From NCBI GenBank assembly GCA_900765105.1, contig CAAFQM010000179.1, positions 1 to 8,596 of the forward strand: 8,596 bases of DNA, in the 5' to 3' direction. The position numbers were made by a program, and so were the translations under genes. The notes below the pieces were generated by a model. That model ran no database searches, was not told where the DNA came from, and saw only the letters and a list, made by a program, of their open reading frames with translations. Origin of the DNA: an uncultured Faecalibacterium sp. (GTDB lineage: Bacteria; Bacillota; Clostridia; Oscillospirales; Ruminococcaceae). This document shows, in pieces, positions 1 to 6,248 of this stretch. Positions within the stretch are counted from its first letter, which is position 1, and each line of letters opens with the position of its first letter.

Positions 1-369
1 CCCCCCCAGCGCCCCCCACAGCAGCTGCCCCGGCAGGCCCGCCGCTTCCGCCGGGCCGAAATATGCTGCGATCGGCTCGTAGAATGCAGTGATGATAAAG
101 CCGACGCCGATGCCGTTGACGAAGGTGCCAAGGCCGATGTACTTGCGTCCGAACCAGAACTGCACCGCAAAGAACAGGATGTTGGTGCACAGGTTCTGCA
201 CGCCCAGTGAGATGCCCAGCATTTCTGCCAGCCGCATATTCAGCGCGCTGATGGAATCGTTGCCCAGATGGGACTGCTTGAACAGCGCAATGCCAAGACC
301 GATGATGACGATGCCCACTACCATGCCGACGATGCGCCGTGCCGAGGGGGTCTGCCGCGATTTTTCCAT
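1..369 (-). CDS. YczE/YyaS/YitT-type multispanning membrane protein (partial, 3' end outside window)
   Basis: The ATG is at 369, preceded by an AAGGAGAA ribosome binding site about 7 nt upstream. The visible part is 123 codons with no stop, so the C-terminus lies beyond base 1. After a basic N-terminus (RR at 11-12) there are hydrophobic segments at about 13-30, 55-73 and 78-98. The LGNDSISALN stretch after the first helix, the LGISLG start of the second and the GTFVNGIGVGF stretch in the third resemble the YczE/YyaS/YitT group of integral membrane proteins (COG2364), whose transported substrate, if any, is unknown. It starts 22 nt after the stop of the CobW-family gene and is almost certainly co-transcribed with it. 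A metal-related role through that partner is only a guess. The family call rests on a remembered pattern, not an alignment. Confidence 0.72.
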   Translation of the reverse strand, partial: MEKSRQTPSARRIVGMVVGIVIIGLGIALFKQSHLGNDSISALNMRLAEMLGISLGVQNLCTNILFFAVQFWFGRKYIGLGTFVNGIGVGFIITAFYEPIAAYFGPAEAAGLPGQLLWGALGG

Positions 370-391
370 GATTCTTCTCCTTTTAAATCGT

Positions 392-1330
392 TCAGGATTT
401 CAGCCGCGCTTCAATGGCGGCCTTATCCAGTCCTTCGCCAATGACGATGAGCACATCCTGCCCCTGCGGGATGGGGGCCAGCGTCTTTCCGGCGGCGGTA
501 GCGTTCAGTTCCAGCCAGCTGTTTTGCTCATCCGGGGCAAAGCCCTTCACCCGCAGCACATGGCCGCAGGCCGGGTCTGCAAACAGCCGGTCGGCAGCGG
601 CCTGCAGCTGCTGCAGCGTCAGATGCTGTTCCAGAAAACACAGCGACGAAAACGCTTCGTGCTCGTCGAAATGCAGCTTTTCGCAGCTGGCCTGTCGGTG
701 GCCGCAGGCTGCGATGGCCGCAAGGTCGGCATCGGTCAACTCTGCCCAGTCCTTTTGCAAAATTTCCTCCGGGGCAAACCGGCGGGAGCACTTGCAGCGT
801 TCCAGCGCACGGGCCAGATGGGCGCGGGCAGCTTCGCACTGCTCCGCCCCTGCCTGCCGGACACGGCTCAGCAGCACCCGGCCTGCGTTAGCCGTTTCCG
901 ATGCCAGCAGGTAATCTGCCTGCGGCGAAAGCGTCTCCGGCAGCATGGCGTCCACGATGGCAATGACATTGCCGATCTGATACCAGCGGTCCAGTGGGTC
1001 ATCCCGCAGCACATCAAAGAACTCATCCACATCAAAAATACCGCTTGGCTCCACCACCACCCGGTCAAAGCCCCGCATGGCCATGGCGATGAGCTTGGTG
1101 CGCATCCGGCGCTGATGGGTGTCGCAGTCGCATCCGCCGCTGATCGTTTCCAGATCGCACCGCGGCCCCAGAAGGTCCTGCACCAGCATGGCGTCCACAT
1201 TCACCGCGCCGAAATCATTTTCCAGAATGCAGACATTGTGGCCCTGTTCCACCAGATACCGGACATACCGGCGCAGAAAAGTGGTCTTGCCTGCCCCCAG
1301 AAAGCCGGTGATCAGGTCTACCTGTACCAT
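392..1330 (-). CDS. CobW/COG0523-family P-loop GTPase with divergent CxC motif
   Basis: A 312-residue protein, usual size for the CobW/P47K (COG0523) family of GTPases that act as metal chaperones or in cobalamin and zinc homeostasis. The Walker A motif GFLGAGKT is at residues 9-16, an ENDFGAVNVD switch-like segment at 37-46, and the Walker B-like strand VVVEPSG at 91-97. The start at 1330 is preferred over the open extension to 1405 because the family begins a few residues before the Walker A strand (VDLITGF), an SD (GGGAGG, 1342-1347) lies 11 nt upstream, and a -10 box lies inside the extension. Two features are odd. The family's GCxCC metal motif reads GGCDCDT (65-71), giving CxC, and no NKxD guanine-specificity motif is recognisable where VLLSRV occurs. 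The C-terminal part is Cys/His-rich (CKCSRR, CGHRQASC, HFDEHEAF). Target metal or client protein is unknown. It heads an operon with the YczE-type gene. Confidence 0.88.
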   Translation of the reverse strand: MVQVDLITGFLGAGKTTFLRRYVRYLVEQGHNVCILENDFGAVNVDAMLVQDLLGPRCDLETISGGCDCDTHQRRMRTKLIAMAMRGFDRVVVEPSGIFDVDEFFDVLRDDPLDRWYQIGNVIAIVDAMLPETLSPQADYLLASETANAGRVLLSRVRQAGAEQCEAARAHLARALERCKCSRRFAPEEILQKDWAELTDADLAAIAACGHRQASCEKLHFDEHEAFSSLCFLEQHLTLQQLQAAADRLFADPACGHVLRVKGFAPDEQNSWLELNATAAGKTLAPIPQGQDVLIVIGEGLDKAAIEARLKS

Positions 1331-1337
1331 TCCAAAA

Positions 1338-1352
1338 AGCACCTCCCGTGCT
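1338..1352 (-). promoter_or_regulatory. Small hairpin overlapping the cobW-family ribosome binding site
   Basis: In the minus-strand RNA, AGCAC and GTGCU (5 bp) enclose the loop GGGAG, so the Shine-Dalgarno GGGAGG of the CobW-family gene lies in the loop and the first base of the 3' arm. A U-run (UUUUU, overlapping the last stem base) follows, then GGA and the AUG at 1330. It could modulate initiation, or act as a weak terminator-like stem. It is short, so chance is a fair alternative. Confidence 0.3.
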
Positions 1353-1369
1353 GAATATTTTTCGTTCTC

Positions 1370-1398
1370 AGTATACCGCATCCTGCCGCGGGACGCCA
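1370..1398 (-). promoter_or_regulatory. Candidate promoter of the CobW-family/YczE operon
   Basis: On the minus strand TATACT (1370-1375) is a near-consensus -10 box. The hexamer 17 nt upstream, TGGCGT (1393-1398), is a poor -35, so an activator or other contacts may be needed. Transcription would start near 1363 and give a leader of about 33 nt containing the SD. The element lies directly after the terminator of the upstream gene, which makes an independent promoter necessary. Confidence 0.5.
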
Positions 1399-1400
1399 GT

Positions 1401-1451
1401 AGCAAAAAGCAAACCGTCCGTATTCTCGGCTTTCAAAAATACGGACGGTTT
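1401..1451 (-). terminator. Rho-independent terminator of the solute-binding protein / GGDEF-EAL operon
   Basis: AAACCGTCCGTATT (1411-1424) pairs perfectly over 14 bp with AATACGGACGGTTT (1438-1451), leaving a 13-nt loop. On the minus strand the stem ends in GGTTT and is followed by GCTTTTTGCT, a U-rich tract, while 5 nt separate its other side from the stop codon at 1456. It ends the upstream transcript before the CobW-family gene. Confidence 0.88.
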
Positions 1452-1455
1452 ATCT

Positions 1456-4400
1456 TTATTCTTCTTCGGTGTGGCAGCCGGCAATGACCTGCCAGGCCGC
1501 CGGGGCGATTTTGGCCGGGATGGCAGCGGGCCTTGCCAGATAGTAGCCCTGCAGGGCATCCGCCCCCAGCTCGATGACCTTCTGCATCTCGGCGACATTC
1601 TCCACGCCCTCGGCAATGATCTGCATGTTGCGCGGGTGGGCATATACCACGATATTGCGCAGGATCTGCTGCTTGTCGGTATCGGTGTCGATGCCGCGGA
1701 TGATGGCAAGATCAACTTTGATGAACCGCGGAGCCAGTTCCAGCAGGCTGCCCTCATTGGAATAGCCGCTGCCATAGTCATCCAGCGCAAACATGCCCGA
1801 GAAGCCCGGAGCATGGCGCTTGACTTCCAGCGCGTCGCGGTTCATTTCCTCTTCCTCAGTGATCTCAATGACCATCTGGCGGCGCAGCTCATGCCAGCGG
1901 CTGTCCATATACTCGCTGTCTTTCCGGCTCAGGCAAATGCTGGCGATGGAGTTGACAAAGAGCATGGCGTCCTTGCGGACAAGGCCCTCTTTTCGCAGGG
2001 AGTCGAAGGTCTCCAGCGATTTGACAAAGGTCAGCCGCTCGATCTCATACAGCGCCCCCTGCTCCCGGGCCAGCTTCATGATGGTAGCGGGCGAACGCAG
2101 GGATGGGATATCCGACCGCATCAGTGCTTCATAGGCCATCACCCGGCCATTGCGTGCCGAGAAAATAGGCTGGAACACATAGTACACCCGTTCTTCGGTA
2201 AGCAGCTGCTGGAAGTCGCGCCGCAGCTGAGCGGCCTGTGCTTCCCGCTTGTAGACCTCAAGATCAAACTCTTCCAGCCGGCCCTTATTGGTGCGCTTGA
2301 CCTGATACAGGGCAAAATCGGCGTATTTCTTCAGGGTGTCCATGTCGGTGCCGTCCTCGGGGTACCACGTAACGCCGCCGGAAATACTGATGTGCAGCTC
2401 GCTGCCGCTGGGCAGGACCGCCACGCTTTCCTGCATGGCGGCGCACAAAGCTCTGATGCGCTCCCGGATCTGGTCTTTATCATGGTAGCCGTAGAACAAC
2501 AGCAGGAATTCGTCGCCGGACAGGCGGGCCACTACCGTGCCGGTGGGGGTGTTCTCGGCCAGACAACGGCCTGTGCTGTGGATGTACCGGTCGCCCCAGT
2601 CGTGGCCGTAGGTGTCGTTGATGTGCTTGAGGTTGTCAAGATCCATCATCAGCAGGGCTGCCACGCCCAGCTGGCCTGGTTCGTGGAACAGCTCATTGCA
2701 CACGCGGTGGAAGGCCTGCCGGTTATACAGGCCGGTCAGGATATCATAATCGCGCTCGTGCTCGATACGCATGCGTTCCAGTGTGGCGGCGGTCACATCC
2801 TCGGCCAGACCGATCTGGCTCAGGCGGTCGGCCGTGACGCGGAGCATGATGTACCGGGTGGTGCCGTCCTTGCGGACGGTCAGCAGCTTGTCGCCCTCAG
2901 CCGTAGTGGTGCAGGGGCGGGCCAGCTGGATCTGGTCCAGCGCTTCCTCAAACTTGCGCACACTGAGGCTGTTTCCGTCCACTTCCGGCGCACCCAGCAG
3001 CGCAAAGAAATTGTCGGTAACATAGACCGTCCCGGTGTCGAACCGCAGCTCGTAGCCGCCCAATTCCACACTGGCCATGTCCATGATGCGCAAAAACTTG
3101 GTCGAGTTGTTCAGCAGCTGCGTATTCAGGCTGGTAAATGCCTCGGCAAAGCGGTCAAGCTCCCGGATGCCGGTGCGGGACAGTTCCGGCGATTTTTTCG
3201 CTTCCTGCGCCGCAATGACCTCGCGGTAAAGGATCTCAGCCGGGTGGGCGATGGTACGCGCCACCAGCAGACTGCTCAGCGCACCCAGAACCAGTGTAAC
3301 AAGCATGGCGATCCGCAGCAGCGAAGTCACCTTGGCCGTAAAGGAAAACAGTGTCTTTTTGCGCACCGCACCCAGCAGAAGCCACTGCTCGTGCGAGAAT
3401 GGCGCGTTGCGGTTGTAGAGATTTATGGGCCGCTGCACCACATAGTATTCGGTGCGGCGCAGTGTCATGCTGTACTCGCCGTTTTCCTGCGAAAGGTTCA
3501 GCATGGCGGCCGGGGATTCCAGCGCAAATACATCCTCGCTGCTGGTCACGGATTTGCTCACCGTGATACTCGACGCCTTGACATCGTTCTCGGTAGAGAC
3601 GAGGAAGTAGCTGCCGTCGTTATCATTGCGCAGTTCGGTGTAGGGCAGTTTTTCCTGCAGATAGCTGGTCAGGATCTCCACGCCCACCACACCGTAGACC
3701 GTGCCGTCCGGCAGGATCAGCGGCTGGGAGTAGGCCATGGCCGTGCGGTCATCCTCCACCATTTTGTAGACGCTGGTCGTCCAGCGGCCATAGTCGTCAT
3801 CATCCAGACGTGCTTTGTCTTCATAGGCTTTCTGAAACGGTGTTTTGAAAAAGCCGTTGCCTTTCAGTCCCTGATAGCGCAGCACCGGCTGCCAGCTCTT
3901 GTCCGTGGTGATGCCGAGCTTTTTGACCACCGATGCGCTGCCGCGCTCGATAAACAGATCGGAGTTGTTCTCCGACGGGCGGGCATCGGGGTCCAGATCC
4001 CGCAGGTAGATGCCGGGCAGGCCGCTGCCCACCTCGCGGTTGTGCAGATCCAGCGTATTGAGCACCACAAAGATTCCGGTGACGGATTTGGAGCGCATGG
4101 TACTCACCAGCTCCGGCGCGATGGCCACCAGAAGCGCATCGCTCTCGGTTCCGCTGGCGTTCAGTCCGTCCAGCGTCACGGTGCCATCCACCAGCATCTG
4201 CTGCAGGGTGCCGTCGATATACTCCGACAGATCATTCAGGTGCTGCGCCCGCTGCATCAGGTCTTCCAGATAGCTGACGCGGTTGTCCACCTGCATGGTC
4301 AGGATATCCTTGGCGTTCTGGTTCAGCCTGCCGGACACATTGGTCATGGCGATACTCAAAGAAAGCAGGATGACCTCGATGATCACCACGATCATCACAT

Positions 4401-4503
4401 AGGCAAAGATGGTCAGGAAGATGGGCCTGCCCTGTCCTTTCCGTTTTTCTGCAGTGCCTGCGCCTGCATTCCTGCGTTTGTGCACGGCCATCTCCCCTTC
4501 CAT
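1456..4503 (-). CDS. Membrane-bound sensor with PAS-like, GGDEF and EAL domains (cyclic-di-GMP turnover)
   Basis: A 1015-residue cyclic-di-GMP enzyme. Membrane segments at about 28-52 and 395-416 flank an extracytoplasmic sensor region of about 340 residues, probably double Cache (note PLILPDGTVYGVVGVEI at 261-277). A HAMP/linker region follows, then a PAS-like region at about 470-570, GGDEF at about 586-745 and EAL at about 770-1000. GGDEF has DILTGLYNR (588-596), metal-site DLDNLKHIN (621-629) and active-site SGDEF (662-666), a tolerated variant of GGDEF. The RxxD inhibitory site is absent (PTGT occupies that place). EAL keeps the expected catalytic residues: E792 of EALMR, N851, E880, D908/D909, K929, E965, plus QGYY (985-988). 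Both diguanylate cyclase and phosphodiesterase activity are therefore possible; which dominates cannot be read from sequence. It lies 26 nt after the solute-binding lipoprotein gene. The start is uncertain: ATG 4503 has no SD, ATG 4491 has one with zero spacing, and GTG 4485 has a well-spaced one. Confidence 0.95.
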   Translation of the reverse strand: MEGEMAVHKRRNAGAGTAEKRKGQGRPIFLTIFAYVMIVVIIEVILLSLSIAMTNVSGRLNQNAKDILTMQVDNRVSYLEDLMQRAQHLNDLSEYIDGTLQQMLVDGTVTLDGLNASGTESDALLVAIAPELVSTMRSKSVTGIFVVLNTLDLHNREVGSGLPGIYLRDLDPDARPSENNSDLFIERGSASVVKKLGITTDKSWQPVLRYQGLKGNGFFKTPFQKAYEDKARLDDDDYGRWTTSVYKMVEDDRTAMAYSQPLILPDGTVYGVVGVEILTSYLQEKLPYTELRNDNDGSYFLVSTENDVKASSITVSKSVTSSEDVFALESPAAMLNLSQENGEYSMTLRRTEYYVVQRPINLYNRNAPFSHEQWLLLGAVRKKTLFSFTAKVTSLLRIAMLVTLVLGALSSLLVARTIAHPAEILYREVIAAQEAKKSPELSRTGIRELDRFAEAFTSLNTQLLNNSTKFLRIMDMASVELGGYELRFDTGTVYVTDNFFALLGAPEVDGNSLSVRKFEEALDQIQLARPCTTTAEGDKLLTVRKDGTTRYIMLRVTADRLSQIGLAEDVTAATLERMRIEHERDYDILTGLYNRQAFHRVCNELFHEPGQLGVAALLMMDLDNLKHINDTYGHDWGDRYIHSTGRCLAENTPTGTVVARLSGDEFLLLFYGYHDKDQIRERIRALCAAMQESVAVLPSGSELHISISGGVTWYPEDGTDMDTLKKYADFALYQVKRTNKGRLEEFDLEVYKREAQAAQLRRDFQQLLTEERVYYVFQPIFSARNGRVMAYEALMRSDIPSLRSPATIMKLAREQGALYEIERLTFVKSLETFDSLRKEGLVRKDAMLFVNSIASICLSRKDSEYMDSRWHELRRQMVIEITEEEEMNRDALEVKRHAPGFSGMFALDDYGSGYSNEGSLLELAPRFIKVDLAIIRGIDTDTDKQQILRNIVVYAHPRNMQIIAEGVENVAEMQKVIELGADALQGYYLARPAAIPAKIAPAAWQVIAGCHTEEE
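4492..4497 (-). promoter_or_regulatory. Ribosome binding site that may set the GGDEF-EAL start at GTG 4485
   Basis: GGGGAG on the minus strand lies 6 nt before a GTG whose first base is 4485, an ideal spacing, but directly against ATG 4491 and downstream of ATG 4503. Upstream of 4503 no purine-rich SD is visible. The difference is at most six residues at the basic cytoplasmic N-terminus and does not affect any domain. Confidence 0.45.
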
Positions 4504-4529
4504 CTCATGTTACAGCGGTCCGGATGCGC

Positions 4530-5966
4530 TCAGCCCTCGTACTGCTTCAGCTGGCTGCAGATATCCTGATACCAGTTCTCAAAATAGTCATCGGTCAGGA
4601 ATTCTGCCTCCGCGTCGGCTGCGCTCTGGCCTGCGGCAATGCGCCCCACCACAGTCTCGCGGTCGGCTGCGGCAAGGTCGCTCAGACCATATTCCAGCAC
4701 TTTACGGGCCGAAGCGCCTCCTTCAAAGGCACTGGGTGTATAAAGCCGATCTGTTTTAACTGTCTGGACAGCGCCGCTCAGGATCTGCTCCATATTTCCG
4801 CTGAGGCTCAGTCCGCTGGCATGGATGGTGTCCATATCATTGGCATCCTGCGTGACCGGCAGATAGCCCGAACCGACCGAGAAGGCGATGTTGTTTTCCG
4901 GCTGGGTGAACCACTTCAAAAACTCCACCGAAGCCTTGATCTCATCCTCGGTGCCGGTGGTCACGACCATACCGGCACCCTGCTGCACGGCCACATCCTC
5001 GCCGTCGGCAAACTTCGGGCTTTGCAGCACCTTCATGCTGATATCGTGGCTCACGCTGTCGTCGGTGGTCACCTGCGTCGGGAAGAAGGTGGCGCTGGAG
5101 CAGGAGCCGACATAGCCCAGCACATTGCCGGTCTTGACGTCATCGCTGCGGAAGCGTCCGCTTGCGGTAAACCAGCCCTTGACAAAGGGCACATAGTAGT
5201 TATCCCACAGTTTGCGGGCCACATCGTGGTCAAAGTTGACGGTCATCTTGCCGTCCTGCACTTCAAAAATGGCGTCGCCAAGCTGCTGTGCACCTACCAG
5301 CATATAGTTGGCCATGGCGTCGCGGCCGAACAGAGCCTTGCCGTCATCGGGGGGATCGGTCTGAGCGTCGGTCCAGTCGTAGTATTTGCCTGCCGTTTCC
5401 ACCAGACCTTCCAGCGTGGCAAGGTCGTCGTAGCTTGCGCCGACAGCATCGGCAAAGACCTGCCAGTCGGTGTCATTGAGGAACATCAGCTCGGTGGCTT
5501 TTGCCACTGGGAAGATCTTGATTTCGCCGCTGCCGTTAAAGTCGCCCTCAGACAGGTAGCCATTGACGAACGTATTGCGCTCTGCATCGCTCAGGTAGGG
5601 CGCAAGGTCCACCAGCATTCCCATCTGGTCCATGGCGTAAGCGGTATCCGCATAGGCCGAGAAAATGTTGGGCAGTTCCGATGCACCTACCTTGCCCTCG
5701 GCGGCATCCATCACACTGGCTTCCAGATCGTTGACACTGCCCAGACTCTCGGTGGACACCGAAATGCCTTTTTCTGCGCCGACGGTGCTGTTGAACTCGT
5801 CCACCAGTTTGGTAAAGCTTTCCATCTGGTCGCCATTGTAATAGGTCCAGACTGTAATGTCGGTCACAGCGGTCTGCTTCGGGCTGCCGCCGCTGCAGGC
5901 AGCACAGCCCAGCACCAGCGCCGCTGCACACAACAGACTGATGCCTTTTTTGAAAATTTTCTTCAC
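4530..5966 (-). CDS. Extracellular solute-binding lipoprotein (ABC family 1 type), no permease nearby
   Basis: A 478-residue secreted lipoprotein. The GTG start at 5966 has the SD GAGGGG 7 nt upstream and opens directly on a lipoprotein signal: KKIFKKG, then a hydrophobic core (ISLLCAAALVLG) and the cysteines of GCAACSGG, with C24 or C21 lipidated. The open frame continues to 6035, but the promoter -10 box overlaps that point, so the longer form would not be transcribed. The mature protein begins with ITVWTYYNGDQMESF and later has FLKWFTQPENN...GSGYLPV (about 349-371), both typical of family 1 (COG1653) binding proteins, which mostly bind sugars or oligosaccharides. The ligand cannot be predicted. 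No ABC permease or ATPase gene follows; the next gene, 26 nt on, is the membrane GGDEF/EAL protein. A sensory role is inferred. It could still serve a transporter encoded elsewhere. Confidence 0.9.
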   Translation of the reverse strand: MKKIFKKGISLLCAAALVLGCAACSGGSPKQTAVTDITVWTYYNGDQMESFTKLVDEFNSTVGAEKGISVSTESLGSVNDLEASVMDAAEGKVGASELPNIFSAYADTAYAMDQMGMLVDLAPYLSDAERNTFVNGYLSEGDFNGSGEIKIFPVAKATELMFLNDTDWQVFADAVGASYDDLATLEGLVETAGKYYDWTDAQTDPPDDGKALFGRDAMANYMLVGAQQLGDAIFEVQDGKMTVNFDHDVARKLWDNYYVPFVKGWFTASGRFRSDDVKTGNVLGYVGSCSSATFFPTQVTTDDSVSHDISMKVLQSPKFADGEDVAVQQGAGMVVTTGTEDEIKASVEFLKWFTQPENNIAFSVGSGYLPVTQDANDMDTIHASGLSLSGNMEQILSGAVQTVKTDRLYTPSAFEGGASARKVLEYGLSDLAAADRETVVGRIAAGQSAADAEAEFLTDDYFENWYQDICSQLKQYEG

Positions 5967-5973
5967 AAAGATT

Positions 5974-5979
5974 CCCCTC
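5974..5979 (-). promoter_or_regulatory. Ribosome binding site that decides the GTG start of the solute-binding protein
   Basis: GAGGGG on the minus strand, 7 nt before GTG 5966. The protein from this codon begins with a normal lipoprotein signal peptide, whereas the upstream ATG at 6035 would add 23 residues ahead of it. Confidence 0.75.
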
Positions 5980-6033
5980 AACCGGCGACAGCGGGCCCAT
6001 TCCGCTGACATACTGCTCCAGTTTATTGTGTTC

Positions 6034-6062
6034 ATGATACCACGTTTTTCCAGTACCGTAAA
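6034..6062 (-). promoter_or_regulatory. Sigma-A type promoter of the solute-binding protein / GGDEF-EAL operon
   Basis: On the minus strand TTTACG (6057-6062, 4 of 6 to TTGACA) and TATCAT (6034-6039, 5 of 6 to TATAAT) are separated by exactly 17 nt. The DNA upstream is rich in A and T runs, as in UP elements. Transcription would begin near 6027, leaving a leader of about 60 nt before GTG 5966. No recognisable riboswitch was seen in that leader. Confidence 0.65.
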
Positions 6063-6176
6063 CCAAAACCGAAAAAATCATCAAAACCACAAGAAATGCC
6101 AAAAAGTTTCGCCAATTCTTACGAAAAAGATTTTTCTCTGCGAGGTATTCCTGCGGCACAGTTTTGCCTTTTTATG

Positions 6177-6216
6177 CACAAAGGGCCGCTCCCTGCTGCG
6201 GGAACGGCCCTTTGTG
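6177..6216 (-). terminator. Probable terminator hairpin after the PTS gene
   Basis: CACAAAGGGCCG (6177-6188) pairs over 12 bp with CGGCCCTTTGTG (6205-6216). After one mismatch (6189/6204) TCCC and GGGA add 4 bp around a 6-nt loop. It lies 33 nt beyond the stop codon at 6249 and before the next promoter. The U-tract is weak: on the minus strand only UUUGUG within the stem end, then CAUAAAAAGG. It could be an inefficient terminator or an RNA-stabilising stem. Confidence 0.6.
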
Positions 6217-6248
6217 TTATAAAAACCCTGCCTTTATGGGGAAACGCA

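Noticed and set aside
89..1354. Plus-strand open frame of 421 codons opposite the CobW-family gene and the YczE-type gene
   Set aside because: It crosses two genes supported by motifs and ribosome binding sites and has no recognisable domain.
1331..1405. 25-codon N-terminal extension of the CobW-family protein
   Set aside because: The -10 box and SD lie within it, and the family starts just before the Walker A strand.
1348..4569. Plus-strand open frame of 1073 codons opposite the GGDEF-EAL gene
   Set aside because: It mirrors a gene with clear catalytic motifs; high third-position GC keeps the antisense frame open. It has no recognisable domain and a repetitive His/Gln/Leu/Gly composition.
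5952..5961. Palindrome GAAAATTTTC at the start of the solute-binding gene
   Set aside because: It falls within the Lys-Ile-Phe codons of the signal peptide and is explained by coding content.
4524..6008. Plus-strand open frame of 494 codons opposite the solute-binding protein
   Set aside because: Same antisense effect of codon bias; no SD-supported start or recognisable family.
5967..6027. Cyclic-di-GMP riboswitch in the leader of the solute-binding / GGDEF-EAL operon
   Set aside because: The leader is only about 60 nt and shows no recognisable conserved core of the known classes.
5548..6159. Minus-strand open frame from GTG 6159, beginning with a basic segment and a convincing hydrophobic helix (FLAFLVVLMIFSVLVYG)
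   Set aside because: No SD precedes the GTG, the promoter of the next gene lies inside it, and the frame runs out of phase into the solute-binding gene. T-rich promoter DNA readily encodes such hydrophobic stretches. A short lost membrane gene remains a remote possibility.
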